This document shows, one piece after another, positions 40,846-49,441 of a DNA stretch of 64,000 nucleotides. The notes under the pieces were generated by a model. It had not been told where the DNA came from and searched no databases. It saw only the letters and a program-made list of their open reading frames with translations. Origin of the DNA: Streptomyces sp. TP-A0874 (GTDB lineage Bacteria > Actinomycetota > Actinomycetes > Streptomycetales > Streptomycetaceae). The translations under genes were made by a program, and so were the position numbers. Position 1 is the stretch's first letter. Every line of letters begins with the position of its first letter. The stretch lies in assembly GCF_001748085.1 (NCBI RefSeq), contig NZ_BBZK01000011.1, forward strand, positions 101,272-165,271. Reading direction: 5' to 3'.

Positions 40846-41814
40846 TCAGTAGGCGTTCCGGAGGGCGGGCAGGAGCGTGCCGCCAGCCCACTCTAGGAAG
40901 GCCGGTTGGCTCTCGCCGCCCACCTGGACGAGGGCGATCTCCGTGAAGCCGGCCTCCACGTAGAGCCTGACCGCCTCGACGAACTCGGAGACCTCGTCAC
41001 CACAGGGGATCGTCTCGGCCACGTCCTCCGGCCGGACGAACTGCGTGGCGCCCTCGAAGGAGGTCGGGCCGGGGAGTTCGGAGTTGACCTTCCAGCCGCC
41101 GGCGAACCAGCGGAACTGGTCGTGGGCGCGGCGCACCGCGGCCTCCCGGTCCTCGTCGTAGCAGACGGGGAGCTGTCCGACGCGGGGCTTTCCCGCTCCG
41201 CCGTACCGGTCGAAGGACTCCAGCAGCGCCGGTTTCGGCTCGGTGGCGATGAGGAGGTCGGCGTAGCGTCCGGCGAGTTCGCAGGACTGCTCGCCGGAGA
41301 CCGCGATACCGATCGGCGGGGGCGTATCCGGGAGGTCCCAGAGCTTGGCGGACTCCACGTCGTAGTGCTCCCCGTGGTGGTTGACGTAGCCGCCCTCGAA
41401 GAGCGCCCGGATGATCCGGACCGCCTCGTCGAGCATCTCGTGGCGTACGTCGGCCGGTGGCCAGCCCCCGCCGATGACGTGCTCGTTGAGGTTCTCCCCC
41501 GCACCCAGCCCGAGCCGGAAACGGCCGCCGGAGAGGAGTTGCAGGGTTGCGGCCTTCTGGGCGACGACGGTCGGGTGGTACCGCATCGTCGGGCAGGTGA
41601 CGTAGGTCATCAGCGGGATGCTGGAGGTCGCCTGTGCCGCGGCACCGAGGACCGCCCAGGCGTACGGGGCGTGGCCCTGGGAGGCCAGCCACGGGAAGTA
41701 GTGGTCGGAGGTGACCGAGAAGTCGAAGCCCGCCGCTTCGGCGCCGACCAGGTGGTCGACGAGATCCCGCGGGCCGGCCTGCTCCGTCATCATGGTGTAG
41801 CCGATTTTCACCAT
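40846..41814 (-). CDS. LLM-class F420-dependent oxidoreductase, G6PDH-like family
   Basis: 322 residues, TIM-barrel bacterial luciferase-like fold. The start MVKIGYTMMTEQAGPRDLVDHLVGAEAAGFDFSVTSDHYFPW and the segments AATLQLLSGGRFRLGLGAGENLNEHVIG, LWDLPDTPPPIGIAVSG and IALVQVGG match the F420-dependent glucose-6-phosphate dehydrogenase-type subgroup (TIGR03557-like). It probably uses deazaflavin F420 as hydride carrier; the substrate may be a sugar phosphate or an unknown. ATG 41814 has a weak Shine-Dalgarno. The gene ends directly against a GNAT remnant. Confidence 0.85.
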   Translation of the reverse strand: MVKIGYTMMTEQAGPRDLVDHLVGAEAAGFDFSVTSDHYFPWLASQGHAPYAWAVLGAAAQATSSIPLMTYVTCPTMRYHPTVVAQKAATLQLLSGGRFRLGLGAGENLNEHVIGGGWPPADVRHEMLDEAVRIIRALFEGGYVNHHGEHYDVESAKLWDLPDTPPPIGIAVSGEQSCELAGRYADLLIATEPKPALLESFDRYGGAGKPRVGQLPVCYDEDREAAVRRAHDQFRWFAGGWKVNSELPGPTSFEGATQFVRPEDVAETIPCGDEVSEFVEAVRLYVEAGFTEIALVQVGGESQPAFLEWAGGTLLPALRNAY

Positions 41815-41909
41815 GAATCCCGATTGCCCTGCTTGTCAGGCAGGAAACCCGGAGCGGTGGCCGGTGCCGGGAGCGGGAGGGGCGTCCGAAAGGACACCGG
41901 CCGAAACCG

Positions 41910-42704
41910 TCAGCGCCTGGGCCGGCCGAGGAGCCGGTCGACCCGGGAGCCGACGCCCCAGGCGGTCACCCGCCACAGCGCCTCGGCCACGATGTCCCGG
42001 CTCATCTTGCTGCTGCCGTGTTCCCGATCGACGAAGGTGATGGGCACCTCGACGACGTGGAACCCGGCCTTCACCGCGCGCCAGGCCAGGTCCACCTGGA
42101 AGCAGTAGCCCTGGGAGGCGACCGCCGCCATGTCCAGCCCTTCGAGGGTCTTCCTGCGGAAGGCCCGGAAGCCGCCCGTGACGTCCCGGATGGGCACCCC
42201 CAGGAGGAACCGCGAGTAGGTGCTGCCGCCACGGGAGAGCATCTCGCGGTACTTCGGCCAGTTGACGACCCGCCCACCCGGCACCCACCGGGAGCCGAGC
42301 ACGAGGTCGGCCCCGCCCAGCGCGGTGAGGAGCCTCGGCAGTTCCTCCGGCTGGTGGGAGCCGTCGGCGTCCATCTCCACCAGCACGTCGTAGCCGTGTT
42401 CGATCCCCCAGCGGAATCCCGCGAGGTAGGCCGCTCCCAGCCCCTCTTTCCCCTTGCGGTGCAGCACGCGCACCCGCTCGTCCTCGGCCGCGAGTTCGTC
42501 GGCGAGCTTCCCGGTGCCGTCCGGGCTGTTGTCGTCGGCGATGAGCACGTGGGCCTCGGGGACGGCCGCCCGGACGCGACCGACGGTCGCCTTGACGTTC
42601 TCGGCCTCGTTGAAGGTCGGGATGATCACGAGGATCCTGCCCAGCGGGCCGTACCGCCTCCCCCGGTCCGCGGCGTCCTCCCCGGCCCCAACACCTTCGT
42701 TCAC
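41910..42704 (-). CDS. ppm: Polyprenol monophosphomannose synthase
   Basis: 264 residues, GT2 family. Text includes LVIIPTFNEAENVKATVGRVRA, HVLIADDNSPDGTGKLAD, EMDADGSHQPEELPRLL with the catalytic DxD (VEMDADGSH), and GSRWVPGGRVVNWPKYREMLSRGGS, FVDREHGSSKMSRDI. It transfers mannose from GDP-mannose to polyprenyl phosphate, providing the donor for protein O-mannosylation. It overlaps the preceding lnt gene by four bases (ATGA at 42701-42704). In S. coelicolor Ppm1 is needed for phage infection and glycoprotein formation. Unlike mycobacterial Ppm1 it is not fused to Lnt. Confidence 0.93.
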   Translation of the reverse strand: MNEGVGAGEDAADRGRRYGPLGRILVIIPTFNEAENVKATVGRVRAAVPEAHVLIADDNSPDGTGKLADELAAEDERVRVLHRKGKEGLGAAYLAGFRWGIEHGYDVLVEMDADGSHQPEELPRLLTALGGADLVLGSRWVPGGRVVNWPKYREMLSRGGSTYSRFLLGVPIRDVTGGFRAFRRKTLEGLDMAAVASQGYCFQVDLAWRAVKAGFHVVEVPITFVDREHGSSKMSRDIVAEALWRVTAWGVGSRVDRLLGRPRR

Positions 42705-44419
42705 TGCTCACCCTTCTCGTCCGAACGTCCCTGCCGGCCCTGCCTGATCGCGGCGGCCCAAGCCAGAAGGCCAACCATAGCGAGCACCCACTCCGGAACG
42801 GCGCCGACTCGGTCGGCCACCGTCGTGTCGTCACGGAGCGGGAGGCTCGCGGTCAGTACGTCGCGGGTGAACTCCTCGGTGCGCTGCCGGACGGTTCCGT
42901 CCGGCCCCACGACGGCGCTGATGCCGCTGGTGGCCGCGGTGACGACCGAGCGTCCGTGTTCCACGGCGCGCAGTCTCGACATGGCGAGCTGCTGTTCGGG
43001 CTGTCCGGTGCGGCCGTAGGTGGCGTTGTTGGTCTGCACGACGAGCATCCGGGCACCGTCGTTGACGGTGTCGCGGACGATCCCGTCGTAGGCGACCTCG
43101 AAGCAGATGACGTCGCCCAGCCGCGCCGGTCCGGTCTGCAGCACACCGCTGCGGTCACCGGGGTAGAAGTCGCGCGGGACCCGCTGCAGCCTGGTGATGA
43201 CCTTGCTGAGCTGCTCGCGGTAGGGGACGTACTCACCGAACGGGACGGGGTGCTGCTTGGTGTAGGAGGCGCCCGGGCCGGTCCGCGGATCCCAGACGAT
43301 GCCCTGGTTCTCGACGTATCCGGCTTCGGTGGGGTGGTTGACGAGTGCACCGACGAGGAGGGGGACGCCGATGGCGCGGACCGCCTGCTCGATCCGGTCG
43401 TACGCCTCCGGGTTGAGGAAGGGATCGAGGTCCGAGGCGTTCTCCGGCCAGATCACCAGATCGGGCTGCGGGGCGTGTCCGGACCGTACGTCGTCGGCCA
43501 GTTCCAGGGTGGCCTCGACGTGGTTGTTGAGGATCTTCATCGGGCGGCCCAGGAAATCCATGCCGGGTTGTTCGACATCCCCCTGGACCACCGCGACTTG
43601 GACGGTATCGTCGGCCGCCGTGGGCACGGGTACCGCCTGGCCGGCGACCGTGACGGCCCCGGCCAGGACCGCGGCCCCCGCGCCCGGCAGGGCCTTTCGC
43701 AGCGCTCCGGCGCCACCGCGCAGCGGGTGCAGCAGGATCACCGCGGCGGCGAGCAGCGCACCGCTGAGCGCGACGGCGAAGGTGACCAGCGGCGCACCGC
43801 CCAGCGCGGCGAGCGGCGTGTACGGGGAGCCGGTGTTCGCGAAGGCCAGGCGCCCCCACGGGAAGCCGCCGAAGGGCAGCCGGTCCCGGGCCAGCTCCTC
43901 GGCGACCCAGAGGCAGGCGGTCCACAGCGGCCACAGCGGGAGCCTGCCGACCAGTGCCAGACCGGCGCCCAGCGCGGCGATGAAGACCGCTTCGACCAGG
44001 GCCAGCCCGAAGACCGCGTCGTAGCCGATCACATGGAGCCAGCGCAGCAGGACGAAGAAGAACGGCAGCCCGAAGGAGAGTCCGAGCCAGGCGCCCTGCC
44101 CGGCGGTGCGCCCGCGCAGCAGCAGGCTCAGCGCGGCGACGGAGAGGATCGACAGCGGCCACCAGTCGTAGGGCGGGAACGAAAGGGCGAGCCCGACGCC
44201 GGCGAGGGCGGCGAGGGCCGTTCGAGGGGCCTGGGCGCGGGCGGCCGACAGCAGACGGCGCAGCCGCCCCGTCAGGCCCGCTCCCGTGTCCCGGGGCGTC
44301 TCGGGCCTCGCCTGGTCGTCCGGTGCGACACCGGCGCCCGAGCGGGCTGCGTGCCCCGGGCCGTGGCTGGGCTCGGCTCCCTTGGCGGAGGCGGCGGAGG
44401 GGATGGGGCCCGAGGGCAC
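42701..44419 (-). CDS. lnt: Apolipoprotein N-acyltransferase
   Basis: About 572 residues. Six or so N-terminal helices (ALAALAGVGLALSFPPYDWW, ILSVAALSLLL, then WLHVIGYDAVFGLALVEAVFI and others) precede a nitrilase-like periplasmic domain. The catalytic triad is visible: Glu in LVIWPENASDLDP, Lys in YTKQHPVPFGEYVP, Cys in GDVICFEVAYD. It adds the third acyl chain to lipoproteins. I chose the GTG at 44419 because AGGAAGG lies seven bases upstream; the frame stays open another 150 codons, but that part has poor codon bias. It is coupled to ppm. Confidence 0.88.
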   Translation of the reverse strand: MPSGPIPSAASAKGAEPSHGPGHAARSGAGVAPDDQARPETPRDTGAGLTGRLRRLLSAARAQAPRTALAALAGVGLALSFPPYDWWPLSILSVAALSLLLRGRTAGQGAWLGLSFGLPFFFVLLRWLHVIGYDAVFGLALVEAVFIAALGAGLALVGRLPLWPLWTACLWVAEELARDRLPFGGFPWGRLAFANTGSPYTPLAALGGAPLVTFAVALSGALLAAAVILLHPLRGGAGALRKALPGAGAAVLAGAVTVAGQAVPVPTAADDTVQVAVVQGDVEQPGMDFLGRPMKILNNHVEATLELADDVRSGHAPQPDLVIWPENASDLDPFLNPEAYDRIEQAVRAIGVPLLVGALVNHPTEAGYVENQGIVWDPRTGPGASYTKQHPVPFGEYVPYREQLSKVITRLQRVPRDFYPGDRSGVLQTGPARLGDVICFEVAYDGIVRDTVNDGARMLVVQTNNATYGRTGQPEQQLAMSRLRAVEHGRSVVTAATSGISAVVGPDGTVRQRTEEFTRDVLTASLPLRDDTTVADRVGAVPEWVLAMVGLLAWAAAIRQGRQGRSDEKGEQ

Positions 44420-45077
44420 GGTCTGGCCTTCCTGGGGTCGTGCGGTACGGGAGGGCGCCCGATCTCCGGGGGCTGCCGGCGCGGGCGGGCGCCGGTCGCT
44501 GATCCGGCCGGGTGCGGGACGCTCCTCGGCCCGAGGGTACCTCGCGTCACGACGGCCGTCCGGGGCCCGGTGCCCGCGGCCGTCCACGGCCCGGTGGTCC
44601 GGTCCAGCGGAGCTGTCCGGCTCCCGGACCCGCTGCCCGGCAGCCGGAGGAACCGCTGAGACCGCGGTCGGTTGAGGTCTGCGGATCGGGCCCGGCGCCC
44701 TTCGGGCCGGCCTGGGACCCGCTGGCTGCGGGTCGACCGAGAAGCCGTTGTCTACTGAGCGTCCGGGCCCCACCCGGGTCACACCTGCCGACTGTCGAAA
44801 CCCTCCGGCTCTCCGTGCGCGGGCGCTGGACCTGGCTCCCAGGGGTGGCGCGCTGATTCGGCGCACCACCGATGGCCCAGCGGCGTTCGAAGAACTCCTG
44901 GAGATCTCCCCGGTCGGACGTCCTTTGGTGGACTCGCCGAACCTACCGGCCGCCGACCGCCCCCTGTCAACAGTCGTTCGACCTGGGGCGTTTCGGAGAC
45001 ACGGCAGGTCAGCGTGGAAGACCCGCAGGTAGTGCGAGAACGGGGGCCGCGTCGCAACGCGTCACCGGGCGGCTACG
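44420..45077. other. Long upstream region of lnt
   Basis: 658 bp. It holds a good housekeeping-type promoter (44940-44970, minus strand), which implies a 5' leader of about 500 bases if lnt starts at 44419. I see no conserved RNA element in the leader. The open frame across it is Arg/Pro/Asp-rich with weak third-position bias. The amidohydrolase ends at its right border. Confidence 0.5.
44940..44970 (-). promoter_or_regulatory. Putative HrdB-type promoter of lnt-ppm
   Basis: On the minus strand TTGACA (complement of 44965-44970) is followed, after 19 bases, by TAGGTT (complement of 44940-44945); GTAGGT gives an 18-base spacer. The -35 box is a perfect match. Confidence 0.6.
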
Positions 45078-46733
45078 TCACTCGTTCGGCCGTGCGTAGA
45101 CCGTACGTCCGCCCACCACCGTCCGCAGGCAGCGCGGCAGGGCCTTCCCGGGCGTGAGGTCGGGTAGTCCGGGGACACCGGCCCGAGGGTCGGTGGACCA
45201 GCCCGCCACCCGTTCGTCCGGCACCTGGACGACCAGTTCCGCCGTCTGCCAGACGGCGAAGTCCGCGGGGGCCCCCGGCAGCAGGACGCCCGCGTCGTCG
45301 CGTCCGGCCGCGCGCCAGCCGCCGCGGGTGTGGGCGGTGAAGGCGGCGCGGACGGAGATCCGGTGTTCCGGCGTCCGGTGGAAGGCGGCGGCGCGGACGG
45401 CCTCCCAGGGCCCGAGGTCGGTGACCGGGCTGTCGGATCCGAAGGCGAGCGGGACACCTGCCCGCAGCAGCGCGGAGTAAGGGTTGAGGGTCGCGGACCG
45501 GTCCACTCCCAGGCGCTCGGCGTACATGCCCTCGGGCCCGCCCCAGGCGGCGTCGAAGCCGGGCTGCACCGAAGCGGTGAGGCCGAGCTCAGCGAAGGCG
45601 GCCACGGTCCGCTCGTTGAGCATCTCGGCGTGCTCGATGCGGTGCCGGGCGGCGCGGATCCTGGCCAGGCCGGTCTTCTCCGCGGCCTGGCGGACGCCGT
45701 CGACCACCGCGCTGAGCGCCGCGTCCCCGATGGCGTGGAAGCCCGCCTGGAGGCCGGCCTCGGTACAGGCGGTGACATGGGCCGCGATCTCGGCGGCGGT
45801 CAGCCGTTCGCTGCCCCGGGTGTGCGGTGCGTCGGCGTAGGGCTCGTGGAGGTGGGCGGTGTGCGAGCCGAGCGAACCGTCAACGAAGAGGTCCCCCGCG
45901 GCTCCTACGGCCCCCAGCCGCCGGACGCGTTCCCCTTCGCGGGCCGCGGTGAGCGCCTCCGCCCAGTAGCCGAAGACCCGGGGACCCGGGCCGTCGGGGG
46001 ACGTGGACAGGGCGAGCAGGGCCTCCAGGTCGCCTTCGTCGGTGATGTCCGGGCCGGCGCACTCATGGACGGCGCCGACGCCGAGCGAGGCCGCGCGCCG
46101 GAGTGCGGAGCGCTGCGCCTCGGTGCGCTGGGCGGGCGTGACGGCGGCGAGGGCGGCGCGGCGCACGGCGTGGTGGGCGGCGCCCGTCAGAGGCGCCTCC
46201 GGCGTGTATCCGGGCAGCCGGGTGGCGCCCGGTACGAGGTCGAGGAGGGCGCCGGTGACCGCGGCCGAGTGGACGTCCACCCGGGTCAGGTAGAGCGGCC
46301 GCCCCCCGGTCGCCTGTTCGAGTTCGCTCCTGGACGGCGGTCGCCGCTCCGGCCAGCGGCTGGCGTCCCAGCCGTGTCCGAGCAGGATCCGGTCGGCCGG
46401 GCGTCCGGCGGCATGGGCCCGCACCTCGGTGAGCGCCTCGCCGAGGGAGCGGCAGCGGGACAGGTCCAGTCCGGTGAGTGCGAGACCGGTCGCGGTGGTG
46501 TGCACATGGGCGTCGGTGAAGGCGGGGGTGACCAGTGCTCCGTCGAGGTCGAGGACTTCGTCGACCCCGTCGGCGAACGAGTCCGCCGCGCCTTCGGAGC
46601 CCACCCAGGCGATGCTGCCGCGGTCGACGACCATGGCGGTTGCCGAGGGGTCGGCCGGGTTGTGGATCACCCCGCCGCGCAGCAGCAGAGTGCCGGGCAG
46701 CTCCCGGTCGGGGGTGGAGTGGTCGTCGGGCAC
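45078..46733 (-). CDS. Amidohydrolase, YtcJ-like (Amidohydro_3)
   Basis: About 551 residues. Metal-binding motif FTDAHVHTTATG (about residues 73-84), then WDASRWPERRPPSRSELE, GLQAGFHAIGDAALSAVVDGV, ARHRIEHAEML (His-x-x-His), and SDSPVTDLGPW near the C-terminus. This order is that of the YtcJ family, whose members hydrolyse N-acyl or cyclic amides. Specificity cannot be told. GTG 46733 is favoured; the frame continues 31 codons upstream with low-complexity Ala/Pro. It is followed, upstream on the same strand, by an Lrp/AsnC regulator gene. Confidence 0.85.
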   Translation of the reverse strand: MPDDHSTPDRELPGTLLLRGGVIHNPADPSATAMVVDRGSIAWVGSEGAADSFADGVDEVLDLDGALVTPAFTDAHVHTTATGLALTGLDLSRCRSLGEALTEVRAHAAGRPADRILLGHGWDASRWPERRPPSRSELEQATGGRPLYLTRVDVHSAAVTGALLDLVPGATRLPGYTPEAPLTGAAHHAVRRAALAAVTPAQRTEAQRSALRRAASLGVGAVHECAGPDITDEGDLEALLALSTSPDGPGPRVFGYWAEALTAAREGERVRRLGAVGAAGDLFVDGSLGSHTAHLHEPYADAPHTRGSERLTAAEIAAHVTACTEAGLQAGFHAIGDAALSAVVDGVRQAAEKTGLARIRAARHRIEHAEMLNERTVAAFAELGLTASVQPGFDAAWGGPEGMYAERLGVDRSATLNPYSALLRAGVPLAFGSDSPVTDLGPWEAVRAAAFHRTPEHRISVRAAFTAHTRGGWRAAGRDDAGVLLPGAPADFAVWQTAELVVQVPDERVAGWSTDPRAGVPGLPDLTPGKALPRCLRTVVGGRTVYARPNE

Positions 46734-46859
46734 TGCGGACCGCCTCGGGTGTCGTGGCGCGCCGGCCGTGGCGAGCGGTGGTGCGGGCCCGGCCGTCGCT
46801 CTTCTCGGATGGTTGCTCGTGGGCATACGCCCTCGGCCGCCCGAGCCGGGGCGGGGGCG

Positions 46860-47300
46860 TCAGATGCGCGGCGGGCGCGACTCGTAGGGCGTGGAGAGGA
46901 CCACGGTGGTGCGGGTGGAGACCCCGGCGAGGCTGCGGAGCCGGGAGAGCAGGTTCTCCAACTGCAGGGGCGTGGCGACCCGCACCTTGAGGATGTAGTT
47001 CTCGTCGCCCGCGACACTGTGGCAGGCCTCGATCTCGGGCACTTCGGCGAGCCGCTCGGCGATGTCGTCGGGGGCGCTCGGGTCGAAGGGCTTCACCGAG
47101 ATGAACGCCGTCAGCGGCAGGCCCACCGCTTCGGGGTCGACGATCGCCGCGTAGCCCCGGATCACCCCGCGCTGCTCCAGGCGGCGGACGCGTTGGTGCA
47201 CCGCCGAGGTGGACAGGCCGGTGGCCTTGCCCAGGTCGGTATAGCTCATGCGGCCATCCGCCACGAGCAGTTCCACGATCTGCCGGTCCAGTTCCTCCAC
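46860..47300 (-). CDS. Lrp/AsnC-family transcriptional regulator
   Basis: 146 residues. The N-terminal HTH (about 2-50) reads ELDRQIVELLVADGRMSYTDLGKATGLSTSAVHQRVRRLEQRGVI; the C-terminal RAM/AsnC ligand domain (about 65-140) has ISVKPFDPSAPDDIAERL, ACHSVAGDENYILKVRV and LRSLAGVSTRTTVVLSTPYESRP. Such proteins bind amino acids and form octamers. Neighbouring amidohydrolase suggests a link to amino-acid or amide metabolism, not proven. Start GTG 47300 with no strong Shine-Dalgarno. Confidence 0.9.
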   Translation of the reverse strand: MEELDRQIVELLVADGRMSYTDLGKATGLSTSAVHQRVRRLEQRGVIRGYAAIVDPEAVGLPLTAFISVKPFDPSAPDDIAERLAEVPEIEACHSVAGDENYILKVRVATPLQLENLLSRLRSLAGVSTRTTVVLSTPYESRPPRI

Positions 47301-47436
47301 AGCGCAAGAACCTACCGTGCCCGGGGCCGCCGGGGGCACGCGCCCACCCGCGCCGGGGCCGGTCGGCCGGAATCCCGCCCCGACCGCGGCGCTCCCGGTT
47401 CCTCGGTCCTCGGTCCTCGGGGAAGCCTCTCGTTCC

Positions 47437-48132
47437 TCAGGGGAGGGGTGTGGGCTCCGTCCTCGCAGGGACATCCGGCGGGTCCTGTTGGGCGGGCACG
47501 AGTTCGGCCTGGGGGCGCTCCCGAGCGCGCTCCAGGAACTCCACCGGGTCCACACCGGTCTGCAGGGCGGGCAGGAGGAGGCGCCAGAGGTCGACGAGGC
47601 GTTCCTCGATCATCTGCCGCCCGTCCAGCGCATCGGCGATGGTGTGCAGCCCGAAGAACGCGCAGACGACGCTGTGGGCCGCCGCGGCCGGATCCACGTG
47701 GGGTGCCAGATCGCCTTCGGCCCTCGCCCGGGACAGCAGGCTCGTCATGGTGCGGATCCAGCCCAGGAAAGGCACCGGGAGCGTCGCGTCGATGGCTTTC
47801 TGCTCGGCCCACAGCCGTGCCCCGGCCCGGACGATCACATCGTCCCGGAAGGTGGCGGCGACGGCGAAGCTGAGCCGCACCACTCCTTCCAGGGCAGGCT
47901 GGTCGGGGCTGGCGTACCTGGCGATGAGCGAGGGCCAGGTGGCCAGGTGCTCGTGGACCACCGCGAGGGCCAGTTTCTCTTTGTTGCCGTAGTGGAAATA
48001 GATGGCACCACTGGTGCGCCCGCACATTTCACTGATGTCGCTGATGCTGGTCTCGGTGAATCCTCGATCATCGAACAGATGCGCCGCGGCCTCGAGAATG
48101 GACCTGCGGGTCGCCTCCGCGCGCTTCTGCAC
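47437..48132 (-). CDS. TetR-family gamma-butyrolactone-receptor-like regulator
   Basis: 231 residues. The N-terminal HTH reads AEATRRSILEAAAHLFDDRG, then TSISDISEMCGRTSGAIYFHYGNKEKLALAV (about 22-52). The ligand domain has the receptor-type pattern VRAGARLWAEQ, then PFLGWIRTMTSLLSRARAEGDLAPHV, including the Trp corresponding to the conserved Trp of the ArpA/CprB pocket. Together with the divergent AfsA gene this marks a gamma-butyrolactone receptor or pseudo-receptor. The GTG at 48132 (VQKRAEATRRS) is chosen because family proteins begin about 5-10 residues before TRR; GGTGGA lies six bases upstream. A longer start (48264) would add a strange 44-residue extension. Confidence 0.85.
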   Translation of the reverse strand: MQKRAEATRRSILEAAAHLFDDRGFTETSISDISEMCGRTSGAIYFHYGNKEKLALAVVHEHLATWPSLIARYASPDQPALEGVVRLSFAVAATFRDDVIVRAGARLWAEQKAIDATLPVPFLGWIRTMTSLLSRARAEGDLAPHVDPAAAAHSVVCAFFGLHTIADALDGRQMIEERLVDLWRLLLPALQTGVDPVEFLERARERPQAELVPAQQDPPDVPARTEPTPLP

Positions 48133-48253
48133 GTACGTTCCACCCACAATCTTCTTGTCTTCATGGCTGACGGAGGAACCTAGCGGCACCCCGGGTACCT
48201 TTTCACCGATTACGGCGGACGCCGTCATTCCCAACTCGTTCGGAGGAGACTTC

Positions 48254-48355
48254 ATGATGTCCATTGACGGCGTCCGATGTCTGGTTCTGGCCGGAACCAG
48301 GCTGCTCCTGACCGCTACCGTCGGCAGTTCCCGAGGGGCGCCCACCCGCCGCTGA
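48254..48355 (+). CDS. Possible 33-codon upstream ORF before the afsA-type gene
   Basis: An ATG-ATG pair at 48254 and 48257 is preceded by GGAGGAG (48242-48248), the strongest ribosome-binding site in this intergenic region. The peptide starts MMSIDGVRCLVLAGTRLLL and ends with basic RGAPTRR. It has no homologue I recognise. It lies in the divergent region, 82 bases before the afsA-type start. It may be a leader peptide, or chance. Confidence 0.35.
   Translation: MMSIDGVRCLVLAGTRLLLTATVGSSRGAPTRR
48281..48300. promoter_or_regulatory. 20-bp inverted repeat in the receptor/AfsA intergenic region, candidate receptor operator
   Basis: CTGGTTCTGG and CCGGAACCAG match as reverse complements in 9 of 10 positions. 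It lies between the divergent receptor and afsA-type genes, where an autoregulatory element (ARE) would be expected. It falls within the possible 33-codon upstream ORF. Confidence 0.5.
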
Positions 48356-48436
48356 CGGGTCGACCGGGAAGCCGCCGAGGCCGACCGGGCGGCGCCTGAC
48401 GTGCGTTCCGGCCGGGTTTGTTATCTGCTGATATGT

Positions 48437-49390
48437 ATGAGCGTCGATGTCGGGTCACACCCGGTTCCGGTTCGGGAGTCAAGGCCGCTGAGTTGGTCAC
48501 GCACGGTGCCCCGGGAGCTGGTCCACCGGGTCTCGGTGGCCGAAGTGCTGCTCACGGACGTCCGTTCGCTGGGCGACGGTAATTTCGAGGCCGCCGGTCA
48601 GTGGACGAGGTCCCACCCCACCTTTCCGCGGGGCCGAGGGGATCGGCACCACCCCCTGATCATCCTGGAGACGCTGCGCCAGCTGGGGATCTACATACCC
48701 CTGCGTTACTACCCCGTGGATCCGCAGGCTCACTTCCTCATCAAGAACATGTCCTTCGCGGCCGATCCGGTGGCCGAGCCGCGGGTCGTGGACGGGGCCA
48801 CCGAGGTGACCTGCCTGGTCTCGGTGAGCGAGGTCCGCACCGACCGTTCAGGGGCGCTGACCGGCATGCGCATGTGCTCGCGCTACCTGACCGGCGGCCG
48901 GGTCTTCGCGATCGCGGAGGGAAGCGCCCGCATCGTCGACTCCGCGCGCTACGCGGCCCTCCGCGGCACCGCCGCCCTCCAGCTGAGCGACACCGCCGGC
49001 GCCTCCTCCCGGGACCCGGTGGACGCGCTGACCCGCCCGGCGCCGACCGGGCTGGACCTCGCCTCCCCACTGGACGTCATGCTCCAGCAGGGCCGGGAGG
49101 ACCGCCTCGCCCTCCTGGTGAGTCCCGCCGATATGCGCCACCCCTTCTTCTTCGACCACGCGAGCGACCACGTACCGGGCATGGCCCTGCTCGAAGCGGC
49201 CCGACAGGCGGCGGCACTGCGGACCCAGGGCGCCCTGCTCCGCCCGGTCTCCGGCCGTCTCCGGGCCCAGCGATTCACGGAGTTGACCCCGCCGGCACAG
49301 GTCGAATGCGTTTTCCGTAATCGAGTCTGTGTTTTCAAACTGCGCCAAGGCGGCACCGCGACGGCTGCGGGCGTATTTCGCTACTCATAG
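48437..49390 (+). CDS. AfsA-family gamma-butyrolactone biosynthesis protein
   Basis: 317 residues with the two AfsA/ScbA hot-dog repeats. Repeat 1 carries TVPRELVHRVSVAEVLLTDV (about residues 23-42) and FPRGRGDRHHPLIILETLRQ (about 65-84). Repeat 2 carries MRHPFFFDHASDHVPGMALL-type text (HPFFFDHASDHVPGMALLEA, about 236-255) and AARQAAALR. These closely resemble ScbA (GDRHDPLLIAETLRQ; NDHVPGMLLLEAARQAA). AfsA enzymes condense a beta-ketoacyl-ACP with dihydroxyacetone phosphate. ATG 48437 is chosen; a GTG at 48401 is an alternative. A HAD phosphatase follows, which could supply the dephosphorylation step. Confidence 0.93.
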   Translation: MSVDVGSHPVPVRESRPLSWSRTVPRELVHRVSVAEVLLTDVRSLGDGNFEAAGQWTRSHPTFPRGRGDRHHPLIILETLRQLGIYIPLRYYPVDPQAHFLIKNMSFAADPVAEPRVVDGATEVTCLVSVSEVRTDRSGALTGMRMCSRYLTGGRVFAIAEGSARIVDSARYAALRGTAALQLSDTAGASSRDPVDALTRPAPTGLDLASPLDVMLQQGREDRLALLVSPADMRHPFFFDHASDHVPGMALLEAARQAAALRTQGALLRPVSGRLRAQRFTELTPPAQVECVFRNRVCVFKLRQGGTATAAGVFRYS

Positions 49391-49427
49391 TCAATTCACT
49401 TGAAATCACTTTTAAGTGACCAATTGA
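49391..49427 (+). repeat. Nested inverted repeat directly after the afsA-type stop
   Basis: TCAATTCACTT (49391-49401) pairs with AAGTG and AATTGA (49414-49418, 49422-49427) with a three-base bulge; the inner TCACTT also occurs twice. The stretch is A/T-rich, unlike its surroundings. It could be a terminator of the afsA-type gene or a protein-binding site. It starts at the first base after the stop codon. Confidence 0.5.
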
Positions 49428-49441
49428 CTGCCAAGCTCCCC

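Noticed and set aside
44419..44869. N-terminal extension of Lnt to 722 residues
   Set aside because: Low third-position bias, Arg/Pro/Asp-rich composition and no conserved motif; GTG 44419 with AGGAAGG is better.
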